From contig CAYGVI010000003.1 of NCBI GenBank assembly GCA_964353335.1, forward strand, positions 372,001 to 436,000: a stretch of 64,000 bases of DNA, in the 5' to 3' direction. The position numbers and the translations under genes were made by a program. Shown piece after piece: positions 40,366 to 48,855 of the stretch. The DNA is from JAWAAW01 sp964353335. Lineage in GTDB: Archaea > Nanobdellota > Nanobdellia > Woesearchaeales > ARS49. The notes under the pieces were generated by a model that did not search any database, was not told the origin of the DNA, and was given only the letters and a program-made list of their open reading frames with translations. Each line of letters opens with the position of its first letter. The first letter of the stretch is position 1.

Positions 40366-40799
40366 AGCCTTGTTTGCAGATTCTTGAAAACCGCGTAAAT
40401 TCTCTCCTGTTCATGCGGCCAAAACAAATAATAGAAAACCCCTTTTGCATCAAGTGCTTTCTGTGTCATAAACATATTCTTGTCCTTGCAAATAGAAGGC
40501 GCAGGCGACATGTCCATCACTGCCTTTATTGTTTCCCTTTTCAGTGTTTCAAATTTAACCCCTTTGAATTCTTGGCATTCGTACGTCTTCAATCCAATAA
40601 GGTATTCAACTATGTCCTGTTCCGAAGGTCTTACGTAGAGCCCCACTGCTGTTGTCCCCTTTGCTGTCTGAACGCAAAAGTCAAGGTCGCAGGATTCCTC
40701 GTGGTCTATTGCCACATTAACCCGTTTAGGCTTCACCATCCTTGGTTTTGTGTGCGGTTCATGTTCTCGCACTCTTGAATCCAGCGTTTTAGTGGTCAT
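40362..40799 (-). CDS. Hypothetical protein
   Basis: 145 aa from the ATG at 40799, which is 27 nt from the TATA centre (TTTAAAAATA, 40821-40830); an ATG at 40808 is only 18 nt away. Soluble, with Cys in CDLDFCVQTAKG and YECQEFKG. The C-terminal part (VFYYLFWPHEQERIYAVFKNLQTR) is aromatic. Nothing resembling a known domain. Divergent from smc, its TATA being about 30 nt from the smc TATA. Confidence 0.6.
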   Translation of the reverse strand: MTTKTLDSRVREHEPHTKPRMVKPKRVNVAIDHEESCDLDFCVQTAKGTTAVGLYVRPSEQDIVEYLIGLKTYECQEFKGVKFETLKRETIKAVMDMSPAPSICKDKNMFMTQKALDAKGVFYYLFWPHEQERIYAVFKNLQTRL

Positions 40800-40890
40800 T
40801 TGGGGCATTCACAAGCAGGCTATTTTTAAATCTGTTCCGCGAATGAGCGAAGACTTTAAATAGCCCTGAACTATGGTTTTTATCGAGAGA

Positions 40891-43800
40891 ATGAGCGATG
40901 ACTCAATAGCAGCTCAGCATACAGAACAGGCTCCAATAGCGGTAGCCAGCACCGGCAAGCCGACCAAAATCACAAAGCTGATTCTTGACGGATTCAAGAG
41001 CTTTGGAAAGCGCACAGAGCTTCTCTTTGATGACGGGTTTAATGTGGTCCTTGGGCCTAATGGCTCTGGAAAATCAAATATTCTTGACGCATTGTGCTTT
41101 GTCCTTGGAAAGCGCTCAAGCAAGGAGCTTCGCGCAGAAAAAGCAAGCAACCTCATCTACAATGGCGGAAAGACAAAAAATCCCTCAAAGATTGCAGAAG
41201 TAAGCATAGTTTTTGACAATGAAAAAAGGATTTTCCCGATTCAGGAGGACACAGTCAAGGTCACAAGGCTTGTCAGGCAGGACGGATTGAGCAAGTACAA
41301 GATAAACGGCAAGACAAAGACAAGGCAGGAACTCCTTGAGCTTCTTGGCGCAGCAAAAATCAACCCTGACGGCTACAACATAATCCTGCAGGGTGACATT
41401 ATCCGCCTTGTCGAGATGTCACCGATAGAACGCCGCCAGATGATTGAGGAAATCGCGGGAATTTCTGTTTACGAGGAAAAGAAGCAGCAGGCACTCAACG
41501 AGCTGATGAAGGTTGACGAAAAGCTCAACGAGGCGGCAATAACATTGAGGGAAAGAAAGTCGCGCCTTGACGAATTAAAGAACGAGCGCGACCAGGCATT
41601 GAAGCACAAGGAGCTCAATGACAAGATAAAACAGAACAAGGCAAGCTATTGCAGGCGCCAGATGGACAAGAAAACCTCTGAGCGCGAATCATCGGAAAAA
41701 AAGAGCGGAAAGCACAAGGACAAGTTCGCGAAATTCCAGGAGAGCGTAACCAAGCTGCGCGATGAAATACGGCAGCGCAAGGACGGAATCAGCGCGATTA
41801 ACAGGGAGATTGAGCGCACAGGAGACACAGAGCACCTCAAGCTCCAGAAGGCAGTTGAGCAATTGCACATCGCGATTGAGACAGGAAAGCAGCGGATTTC
41901 CGCCTGCCAGAATGACATAACCAAGGTGCAGCAGCGCAAGGAACAGCTCACAAAGGACATTGAGGACCTTGACAACAAGATTGCAGACCTGAAAAGCCAG
42001 TCATCAAGCCTTGAAGACAGGAAGAAATTTGTCGACTCGCAGGTCGCAGACCTTGACAAAAAAATCAGGGAATTCAAGAAAAAGCACCAGCTTGACCAGG
42101 ATTCTGAGATTGACAAGCAGATTGAGCAGCTTGACAAGGATTCAGAGGAAAAGCAAAAGCAGCTGCAGGCGCTCAGGGAGCAGCAGCAGGCATTTCTAAG
42201 GGAAAAGGACAAGATTGAATTCCAATTGCAGACCATTGACAGCCAGATTACGCGCGTCCTTGAGCTTGAACAGCAGCACAAGGATGAAATCAAGATCCTG
42301 AAGAACAAGAAAGAGCAGTTCAAGAAGACAGTCCTTGAACTGAATGACCTGCTTAACCAGGACTCAGAGGATGCTGGAAAGCTCTCAGGCAGCAAGTCAG
42401 AAATCCAGCGCCTGCAGGAAGAGCGCGCAAAGCTCGAGGTCAAGCAGGCAGGGATGCGCGAAATTCTTGGCTCAAACATGGCAGTGCAGAAAATCCTTGA
42501 GAACAGGCAAAAGCTCGGTGAAATCTACGGCACTGTGGCAGAGCTTGGGCAGACAGAGACAAAGTATGCTTTGGCATTGGAAGTCGCGGCTGCGCAGAAA
42601 GTCCACAGCATGGTGGTTGAGGACGACCAGGTCGCTTCAAGGGCAATCAAGTTCCTCAGGCAGGGCAAGCTCGGCGTTGCAACATTCCTTCCATTGAACA
42701 AGATACGCTCACAGCCGGTCAAAGATGAGACAAAAGGGTTTCTCAAGCAGCCAGGGGTCATCGGGCTCGCGATTGAGCTGATTGACTTTGACCCGAAGTT
42801 CAAGGAAGTTTTCAGCCACGTCTTTGGAAACACTGTTGTTGTTGACACGATTGACACTGCAAGAAGGATTGGAATTGGAAAAGTCAAAATGGTGACGCTG
42901 GACGGCGACCTTTGTGAATTGTCAGGCGCAATGACCGGCGGTCACAGGCACAAGAAAACAGGAACTTTCAAGGAAAAAGAGGTTGTCAAGGCCCTTGAGG
43001 ACATTGATGAAAACCTTTCAAAGCTCGAAAAGGGAGCCACAAAGCTTGAGGAAACCCGCAGGGAGAATGAGGAGCGCATTGCAAGGCTTAGGGAGCTCAA
43101 GGCAAACCTCGAAGGCGAGACAATCAAGATGGAAAAGGCATTGCACATTGACTCCGGAGACCTTGATGCAAACAAGGCATACAAGGAGGAACTGCAGAAG
43201 AAGCTCAAGGCCGTTGACAGCCAGCTCAAGGGAATGGAGGACAAGCTTGTTGAGGAAACACAGGCGCTCACCCAGGTCAAGATACAGCGCCAGGAACTCA
43301 AGAACAAAATAATGGAGCTCAGGAACCCGAGGCTTTTGGCTGAATTAAACGCTTATGAGCAGAAGCGCAAGGAATTCCTCGAGGAAATGATGGGCATAAC
43401 AGGCGAGCGCAAGAACCTCGAGACCCAGTCAAATGAAATCTTTGGCAAAGAAAAAGAAGGCAAGGCAAAGATTCTCACAGACATTGACAAGGAAGCCGCT
43501 GCATTCGGCTCTGAAATTGAGGATGTTAACAAGCTCATTGCGCAGCAGCAGGAGTCATTGAAGGTCAAGGAGGAGGAGCAGGGCAAGTTCCAGTCACAGT
43601 TCAAGTCATTGTTTGACAAGCAAAAGACATTGCAGGATGAGATTAACCAGCGCGAGCAGGGAGTTCTCGGGATTGAGGAGCAGGCAAGGAAGGAAGAGCT
43701 TACATTGAACAGCTACAGCATTGAAATCGCAAGGGTTAATGCAGAGTTCGCAGGGCTTGAGGCAGAATTCGCGCAGTATTCAGGCATTGAGCTTGACATG

Positions 43801-44454
43801 GAGAAGCCTGAAGAGAAGCTCAAGGAGGAAATCGCAGAGTTTGAGAAGCTGATGATTACAATCGGAAACGTCAACCTCAGGGCTCTTGACATTTATGACG
43901 TTGCTGAAAAGGAGTTTAACACGCTTGTTGATAAGAAGCAGGTGCTTGTTACTGAGAAAGACGAGGTTCTCAAGATGATGAACGAGATAGAAACATCAAA
44001 GAAAGACATTTTCACACACACACTTAACATTGTCAATGACCAGTTCAAGAGGTTCTTCCTTTCATTGAGCACAAAAGGCGATGCGTACCTTGAGCTTGAA
44101 AATGCAGAGCTGCCATTTGATGGCGGATTGGGGATAAAAGTCAGGCTTACCGGAAACAAATTCCTTGACATACGCTCGTTGTCTGGCGGAGAAAAGACAA
44201 TGACTGCTCTTGCATTCCTGTTCGCAATCCAGGAGCACGAGCCAGCAGCGTTCTACATCCTTGATGAGGTTGACGCTGCTTTGGACAAGGCAAACTCTGA
44301 CAAGCTCGCAAAGCTCATCCGCGATTACTGCACAAAAGCGCAATACATAGTCATCTCGCACAACGACAACGTCATAGCAGAAGGAGACGTCCTCTACGGT
44401 GTCAGCATGGACGCAGAGCGCGGAATAAGCAATGTAGTGAGCTTGAGGGCTTAA
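40891..44454 (+). CDS. smc: SMC chromosome segregation ATPase
   Basis: 1187 aa from the ATG at 40891, preferred to 40873 because the TATA box (CTTTAAATAG, 40855-40864) is at about the right distance for a short leader and GAGAGA lies before it. Walker A GPNGSGKS at 55-62, a long coiled coil, hinge about 543-685 (GEIYGTVAEL to MTGGHRHK), second coiled coil, signature LSGGEK at 1097-1102 and Walker B FYILDE at 1121-1126. It condenses and segregates the chromosome with ScpA/ScpB partners that are not in the window. Confidence 0.98.
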   Translation: MSDDSIAAQHTEQAPIAVASTGKPTKITKLILDGFKSFGKRTELLFDDGFNVVLGPNGSGKSNILDALCFVLGKRSSKELRAEKASNLIYNGGKTKNPSKIAEVSIVFDNEKRIFPIQEDTVKVTRLVRQDGLSKYKINGKTKTRQELLELLGAAKINPDGYNIILQGDIIRLVEMSPIERRQMIEEIAGISVYEEKKQQALNELMKVDEKLNEAAITLRERKSRLDELKNERDQALKHKELNDKIKQNKASYCRRQMDKKTSERESSEKKSGKHKDKFAKFQESVTKLRDEIRQRKDGISAINREIERTGDTEHLKLQKAVEQLHIAIETGKQRISACQNDITKVQQRKEQLTKDIEDLDNKIADLKSQSSSLEDRKKFVDSQVADLDKKIREFKKKHQLDQDSEIDKQIEQLDKDSEEKQKQLQALREQQQAFLREKDKIEFQLQTIDSQITRVLELEQQHKDEIKILKNKKEQFKKTVLELNDLLNQDSEDAGKLSGSKSEIQRLQEERAKLEVKQAGMREILGSNMAVQKILENRQKLGEIYGTVAELGQTETKYALALEVAAAQKVHSMVVEDDQVASRAIKFLRQGKLGVATFLPLNKIRSQPVKDETKGFLKQPGVIGLAIELIDFDPKFKEVFSHVFGNTVVVDTIDTARRIGIGKVKMVTLDGDLCELSGAMTGGHRHKKTGTFKEKEVVKALEDIDENLSKLEKGATKLEETRRENEERIARLRELKANLEGETIKMEKALHIDSGDLDANKAYKEELQKKLKAVDSQLKGMEDKLVEETQALTQVKIQRQELKNKIMELRNPRLLAELNAYEQKRKEFLEEMMGITGERKNLETQSNEIFGKEKEGKAKILTDIDKEAAAFGSEIEDVNKLIAQQQESLKVKEEEQGKFQSQFKSLFDKQKTLQDEINQREQGVLGIEEQARKEELTLNSYSIEIARVNAEFAGLEAEFAQYSGIELDMEKPEEKLKEEIAEFEKLMITIGNVNLRALDIYDVAEKEFNTLVDKKQVLVTEKDEVLKMMNEIETSKKDIFTHTLNIVNDQFKRFFLSLSTKGDAYLELENAELPFDGGLGIKVRLTGNKFLDIRSLSGGEKTMTALAFLFAIQEHEPAAFYILDEVDAALDKANSDKLAKLIRDYCTKAQYIVISHNDNVIAEGDVLYGVSMDAERGISNVVSLRA

Positions 44455-44472
44455 TTTCTCATTAAAGAAACC

Positions 44473-44590
44473 GGCGGCGCGGGGAGATTCAACCCCAAAG
44501 GACAGAATCCTTCCGAGGTATTTGAACCCCGAAGCCCTTGCGGGCGAAGGTGTCTGAATCCTTCCCTGGTACGGTTCCAGGCACGCCGCC
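44473..44590 (-). ncRNA. Candidate tRNA-sized structured RNA of unknown type
   Basis: On the minus strand a 118-nt segment is closed by GGCGGCG (5') and CGCCGCC (3'). Inside are stem CCTGG/CCAGG (44565-69/44577-81), GAAGGATTCAGACACC, GCCC/GGGC, GGGGTTCAAATACCTC and GGGGTTGAATCTCCCC. The acceptor-like ends, TG at positions 8-9 and T-arm-like repeats resemble a tRNA, but the D-arm lacks GG and the T-loop is not canonical. TATA TTATAAAG lies 26-33 nt upstream, as for a tRNA gene. Confidence 0.45.
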
Positions 44591-44735
44591 GTATTCCTCT
44601 TGCGAGGAGCGAAAACTTTATAACCGCCAAAGCATTTCTGTCATCTGGTGTCTGAATCCTTCTGCGGTAATCCCGCACACGCCCCCTCTTTTGAGGAGCG
44701 AAAGTTTTATAATCAACCAGCGCATACAGTTTCTT
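44549..44735. repeat. Tandem promoter-bearing repeat units
   Basis: GGTGTCTGAATCCTTC occurs at 44549-44564 and again at 44647-44662; each is followed by a 5-bp hairpin, CACGCC, and, 30-40 nt later, GAGGAGCGAAA (44604-14, 44693-703) plus TATA (44617-44623, 44706-44712). Unit length is about 95 bp. The hairpin arms differ in sequence yet stay paired. A third, shorter GAATCCTTC lies at 44495-44503. Confidence 0.65.
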
Positions 44736-44941
44736 GTTTCAGACTCTTGCATCGGGCATACGCCGTTCTTTTTTACAGCGTTTTCACTATCTTCCGTAAA
44801 CTTTCCGAAATCACCGTAATATTTCCGAAAATAAGCCCTCGACGGGATATTTCCTGTAAAGACGTTCTTGTTAATATTTATTGCGCAAACAAATTCAGGC
44901 AAAGAAAATTAAAATCAGCATTCTCCGGAAACTTTTCGGAT
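44736..44941. other. Non-coding space with degenerate repeat and TTTCCGAAA palindromes
   Basis: A fourth, decayed unit (TTTCAGACTCTTGCATCGGG at 44736-44755) is followed by TTTCCGAAA at 44802-44810 and 44822-44830 and a related CTCCGGAAACTTTTCGGA at 44923-44940. I see no gene. The palindromes lie near the stop of the TrmB gene. Confidence 0.4.
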
Positions 44942-45652
44942 TTATTTCTTCGCAATCTTCCAAATCTGCTCAAAATAAGCCCTGTAAGCATCAGCAATTT
45001 CTTTCTGCTTGATGAGAACAACAAAAGGTTTTTCCTTGTTCCAGAAAATAATTGCGACCTTGTCCGCGTAAATGTTTGTGCTTGTGTTCTCGTTGCCCAG
45101 GCTGGAAATGAGCCTGACTTCTGCGAGCGGAACATCAGAAAACTTGCCTGAGTGTTTTGCATCTGCCAGCATTCTTGTTTTGATTTTCTTCTGCTTCCTG
45201 CGGACATCAAACCAGTGGAAGTAAGCAGGAAACATTTCGCGCGCAGAAGGCGAGGCAGCGAGTATCAGCAGTTCTTTTCCTTCTTTTATCTGGTCTTCGA
45301 AGACTCCTTTTACTCCTGTGTGCCCTTTGAAGAAGTTTGTTTCCTGTTTTTCCTTTGACATTGAGTGCGATAATTTCAACTGCGGCAAAACCTGCTTTAC
45401 CGCCGCCTCCTGCTCCTGAACTATCTGCAATAATCTATCAGGGTCAACTGCCTCAAACAGCCTGCGGTTGTTTTTCATTATGTAGCTGACAAGACCCTTC
45501 TTAATCAGGCGTTCTGTAGCGTCATAAACCATCCTGCGGTGTATTCCTGACTTGCGGGAAATGTTTCCGGCGAGGGAAGGACCTTCCTCAATGAGTGTCA
45601 AGTACACCTTTTCCTCGATTTCAGTCAGTCCGAGTGTTCTTAGCGCTTCCAT
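44942..45652 (-). CDS. TrmB-type HTH transcription regulator
   Basis: 236 aa. N-terminal TrmB winged helix (TEIEEKVYLTLIEEGPSLAG, GIHRRMVYDATERLIKKGL). The rest is the regulatory core of the PLD-like type (MSKEKQETNFFKGHTGVKGVFED). The C-terminal sugar-binding domain of long TrmB proteins is absent. It lies 1 nt after the GT4 gene, so is probably the last gene of the PIG-L/GT4 operon. It may sense a metabolite and regulate the cluster. Confidence 0.88.
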   Translation of the reverse strand: MEALRTLGLTEIEEKVYLTLIEEGPSLAGNISRKSGIHRRMVYDATERLIKKGLVSYIMKNNRRLFEAVDPDRLLQIVQEQEAAVKQVLPQLKLSHSMSKEKQETNFFKGHTGVKGVFEDQIKEGKELLILAASPSAREMFPAYFHWFDVRRKQKKIKTRMLADAKHSGKFSDVPLAEVRLISSLGNENTSTNIYADKVAIIFWNKEKPFVVLIKQKEIADAYRAYFEQIWKIAKK

Positions 45653-45653
45653 T

Positions 45654-46769
45654 TTATTTTGTCAGCTCGTGCAATACCTGCAATACCCCTTTTGCAACCT
45701 GTTCCCAGCTGTGCCTTTTGACTATTGTCTGCCTTGCTGCTGCCCCAACCATTTCGCGCGCTTTTGGCGATTTCAAAAGCGCGTTAAGCTTCTCAACCAG
45801 CGTGTCAACATCCTGCCTTGGGAAAAGGAATCCGTTTACTCCGTCCTCAATGTAATCCTTTATCGCCCCGACAGGAGTGGCGATTACGGGCAGACCGCAG
45901 GACATTGCTTCCATTGTTGCCAAAGAGCTTGTTTCAGTCAGCGAAGGAAGCACGAAAATATCCATTGCCTGCAAATAAGGCACAACATTGTCAGTTGCGC
46001 CTGTGAGCTTGATGCGCGGATTCCTGAATGCCTTTTCTTCAATGCCTGCGCCGACAACCAACAGCTGTGCGTCGTGCTTGTGCTGCACCCTCCTGAATGC
46101 CTTGATGAGTGTCGGCAGGTCTTTTTCTCGCCCAATTCTTCCGCAGAAGCCGATTACAAACTTGCGCGAGTCAAGCCCGGCTGCCTTTTTGGCAAGCGGT
46201 TTTGATGCAGGAGGGGTAAAGCGCCTCACGTCAACGCCCAATGGCACAATGACTTTCTTTGTCCTCACCCCGTTCACTGAGAGCATGTCGCTAACGCCTG
46301 CTGTGGGAGTGATTAGGATGTCGCACTTGTTGTACTTGCGCTTTGCCATTCTCTTTACAAGAAGCTCGACTATGAACTTGCCGTGCTTCATCGCGCGCGA
46401 GGCAAGCTCCCAGTCAATTGAGTGGACATAGCTGACAAGCGGAATGTCGTATTTGTGCGCTGCCTTTACAGCAGCCATTCCAATCGGTCCGAGAGTCTGG
46501 TTGAACACAATGTCTGCCTTTTCAACGTGCTTTGCGACTGAGTAAGTGTTGGGCCAGGCAAAAAAGATGTCTCCAAAGCGGATTTTCAGCAGCGGATATC
46601 TTTTGATGTGCACTCCTGGAAATTCAGGCGTAGTGCCTGGGAAATCAGGGCAGAGAACACTCACATCAAATTCTTTTGTCAGGAATGGCAGAATCTCTTT
46701 CAAAAAACGCGCAATCCCGTCCCATCTGGGTAAAAAGCAGTCTGTTGTTATCAAAAGTTGCTTTTTCAT
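45654..46769 (-). CDS. GT4-family glycosyltransferase
   Basis: 371 aa GT-B enzyme. N-terminal domain starts LITTDCFLPRWDGIARFLKE with the Gly-rich acceptor loop; the C-terminal domain has GFCGRIGREKDLPTLIKAF and the E-x7-E motif in ETSSLATMEAMSCGLPVIA. No transmembrane helix. Similar enzymes add mannose or glucose to lipids or glycans. It lies between PIG-L deacetylase (3 nt upstream) and TrmB (1 nt downstream), an arrangement known for lipid-linked sugar synthesis. Confidence 0.94.
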   Translation of the reverse strand: MKKQLLITTDCFLPRWDGIARFLKEILPFLTKEFDVSVLCPDFPGTTPEFPGVHIKRYPLLKIRFGDIFFAWPNTYSVAKHVEKADIVFNQTLGPIGMAAVKAAHKYDIPLVSYVHSIDWELASRAMKHGKFIVELLVKRMAKRKYNKCDILITPTAGVSDMLSVNGVRTKKVIVPLGVDVRRFTPPASKPLAKKAAGLDSRKFVIGFCGRIGREKDLPTLIKAFRRVQHKHDAQLLVVGAGIEEKAFRNPRIKLTGATDNVVPYLQAMDIFVLPSLTETSSLATMEAMSCGLPVIATPVGAIKDYIEDGVNGFLFPRQDVDTLVEKLNALLKSPKAREMVGAAARQTIVKRHSWEQVAKGVLQVLHELTK

Positions 46770-46772
46770 CTT

Positions 46773-47435
46773 TTAGTTCAGCTTGTAAAACACTTCAGCA
46801 TACCTGCAGCCGTGCTTCCAGCCGTGTGTGAGTGCGTGAAGCCACACCTTGAACTGCAGGGCGGGTATGAACGGGAAAAGGTGCTTGACCTGGCTCTTGT
46901 GGGCTTTCAAAGCCTTTGATTTCAGGTGGTAAGTGTCAGAAACATCAACAACAAGCTTTGGCGCGTCGCGCTTGAATGTCTGGACCGCTGACCAGACCTC
47001 AAATGCATAAACAGGGCAGGTTATGTCCTTGCTCTTCATCAAATCCTCGACAATCCTCCACACCGCGTTGTGGTCAGGGTGCATGTCTCCTGGTCCGAGG
47101 GTGAAAACCTTGCTTGGCTTCTCGCGCCTGATAAGGAATGCCAGCTTGTCCCTTAGCTTTTTCTTCCTGAACTCCTGCAAAAACTTCCCTTCTTTCAGCC
47201 CGAGGTAAACAAGCCCGCTTCCGCCAAGGATTTTGTCGCTTTCAATGCTTTCCTTGTATCTGCGTTCAATTATCACCTTGGGCTTTAGGTGGGGATGGCT
47301 TGACTCGCCATATGACATGATGATTGTGCGCACTTTCTTCCCTTCCTGTGCGTATTTTGCAAGAGTGCCGCCTGCTCCGATAATGTGGTCGTCATTGTGC
47401 GCCACGATAACAAGCACAGTTTCCTTCTTGCCCAT
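46773..47435 (-). CDS. PIG-L/LmbE-family deacetylase
   Basis: 220 aa from the ATG at 47435, about 26 nt from CTTATAAAACG; the earlier ATG at 47456 is within the promoter. Metal motif AHNDDHIIGAGGTL replaces the usual AHPDDE with N-D-D-H, and HPDH is retained in GPGDMHPDHNAVW. Zinc-dependent N-deacetylation of GlcNAc-linked substrates is expected. First gene of the operon with GT4 and TrmB. Confidence 0.93.
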   Translation of the reverse strand: MGKKETVLVIVAHNDDHIIGAGGTLAKYAQEGKKVRTIIMSYGESSHPHLKPKVIIERRYKESIESDKILGGSGLVYLGLKEGKFLQEFRKKKLRDKLAFLIRREKPSKVFTLGPGDMHPDHNAVWRIVEDLMKSKDITCPVYAFEVWSAVQTFKRDAPKLVVDVSDTYHLKSKALKAHKSQVKHLFPFIPALQFKVWLHALTHGWKHGCRYAEVFYKLN

Positions 47436-47484
47436 AGTGGTGAATATACCCACCACGTTTTATAAGGCTTTTGGAAAAGAAATA

Positions 47485-47555
47485 TGCGCCTGCTGGGAAT
47501 TGAACCCAGATCCATTGCTTGGAAGGCAATAGTTCTACCGTTGAACCACAGGCGC
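47485..47555 (-). tRNA. tRNA-Gly (anticodon TCC)
   Basis: Acceptor GCGCCTG/CAGGCGC, anticodon arm ATTGC-CTTCCAA-GCAAT, T-arm CTGGG-TTCAATT-CCCAG, discriminator A. No intron. Minus strand. Confidence 0.96.
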
Positions 47556-47606
47556 AAGTATATTTCATTCTAAGAGCACATTTTATAAAGTTAGCGCTTT
47601 GAACTT

Positions 47607-48647
47607 CTAGAATCCCAATTCCCGCTTCAAATTCTCAATAAACTTTTCAAAGTCTTCCTGCTTTATTCCTGCTCCGCAAGCCTGCTCGTGCCCACCGCCA
47701 TAGCCCTGAATCCCAATCAGCGCTTTTTCCAGCGCCTTGTCAATCTGGATGTCAGCAGGAGCCCTTAATGAGCATCTTACTTCACCGCTTTTGATTCTTC
47801 CAAGCACAATAACCTTATCCTTGAACTTGTAAAGAAGCTCATTTGCAAGGTCTTTTGTCAGTGAAAGCTCGTCGTGAGAGTAAGTGTGCACCAATAATCT
47901 GTCTTTTGCAGGGTTTTGGAGTATTGTTTCAAGCATTTTTTCGTAAATGCTGTTGATGAAAGAATATTTTTTGTGGATTAATCTTCCTCGAGCAGTTGTC
48001 TGCTTCAGGATTTCATCAGGATTGTCAAGCCTTGTGAGCACTTTGATGCTTTTGTTCACTTCTGAAGTCGGTCCTTTCAAATTGAATGAGAAAACCTTGA
48101 CCATCTGCCCCAAAGGCGAGTTAAACAGGGCTTCCTGAACCTCTTTTATTTCAGGCAGAAGGAAGCCTGGCATTTGTTCCTGCAGTTCTTTTGCGAATTT
48201 CGGCCAGTACCAGTCTCCGATTGAGCCTGTTGCCGCAATCCATAAGTCCTGAGGATTCTCTTCTCCGACTACCTGCCAGCAAAGAACTGGTGTTGGAATA
48301 TTGTCCCCGTTTATTCTCGGGTTGAAGTATTTCACGCCCTCCCTTTGCAATGGCGCATGGTGGTCAATCCAATAGATAGGAACTTTAACAGCATCTATGA
48401 ATTCCTGGTCAACCATTGCGATGTCAAGGATAAAGACAGCGTCAGCGTCATATTCCTCAACTTTTCTCGCAAAGTCAGCAGTTATGTGCGGAAATGCCTT
48501 TACGCAGTATCCTTTTCCTTCCTTTACTTTCCTGTAGAAGAGCAAAAAGCTCGCAAGCCCATCAGGGTCGTCGTGGAAAAAGAAGATAGGATGCTTGCAG
48601 TTCTCCAGTGCATCCTTTAACTGCAAGACTTCTTTTGGTGAAAGCAT
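47607..48647 (-). CDS. DHH-family phosphoesterase, complete
   Basis: 346 aa from the ATG at 48647. The catalytic core has FFFHDDPDGLASFLLF (motif I), DAVFILDIAMVD and YWIDHHAPL (DHH), and the C-terminal DHHA1 domain has GIQGYGGGHEQACGAGI. Paralogue of the truncated gene at 1-702. Archaeal DHH proteins act as RecJ-like exonucleases or as oligoribonucleases/cyclic-dinucleotide phosphodiesterases. Shares a bidirectional TATA region (about 48668-48683) with the small gene on the other strand. Confidence 0.93.
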   Translation of the reverse strand: MLSPKEVLQLKDALENCKHPIFFFHDDPDGLASFLLFYRKVKEGKGYCVKAFPHITADFARKVEEYDADAVFILDIAMVDQEFIDAVKVPIYWIDHHAPLQREGVKYFNPRINGDNIPTPVLCWQVVGEENPQDLWIAATGSIGDWYWPKFAKELQEQMPGFLLPEIKEVQEALFNSPLGQMVKVFSFNLKGPTSEVNKSIKVLTRLDNPDEILKQTTARGRLIHKKYSFINSIYEKMLETILQNPAKDRLLVHTYSHDELSLTKDLANELLYKFKDKVIVLGRIKSGEVRCSLRAPADIQIDKALEKALIGIQGYGGGHEQACGAGIKQEDFEKFIENLKRELGF

Positions 48648-48667
48648 GCTTTTGCGTCCCCCCGCTA

Positions 48668-48683
48668 CATTTAAAAATATATG
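48668..48683. promoter_or_regulatory. Shared divergent TATA region
   Basis: ATTTAAAAATATATGC can serve both strands: it lies about 27 nt before the ATG at 48700 (plus) and about 27 nt before that at 48647 (minus), so both genes would be leaderless. Confidence 0.55.
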
Positions 48684-48699
48684 CCTGTTTAGTCCTTTT

Positions 48700-48855
48700 A
48701 TGAGCGATATTTGCAAAGAATGCCAGTCATTCAAGGTTTTTGGCGAAAAATGCTGGTTTTACTGGGAGCGCAAGAAAACCTGCTCGCAGTTCAAGAAAAC
48801 AGAAGACGATGAGCCACACTTCTTCTCTATTGATTTGCATCCGGTATTTCGCTGA
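48700..48855 (+). CDS. Small Cys-rich protein, 51 aa
   Basis: From the ATG at 48700. CKEC near the N-terminus, then CW and a later Cys (KTCSQF) form a likely zinc-binding set. Basic and aromatic (EKCWFYWERKK), then an acidic end. It overlaps the end of the ThiI-like gene by 29 nt on the opposite strand. Longer in-frame sequence to 48595 is not used. Function unknown. Confidence 0.6.
   Translation: MSDICKECQSFKVFGEKCWFYWERKKTCSQFKKTEDDEPHFFSIDLHPVFR

Noticed and set aside
44473..44590. A canonical tRNA gene (Ser or Leu)
   Set aside because: Acceptor-like ends fit, but no D-arm with GG, no valid T-loop and no clear anticodon loop; kept only as a structured RNA candidate.
44451..44902. Two minus-strand ORFs (75 and 94 aa) with repeated EGFRH-type peptides
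   Set aside because: The peptides come from the tandem DNA repeats; hairpins rather than codons are conserved and the frames share no biological sequence outside the repeats.
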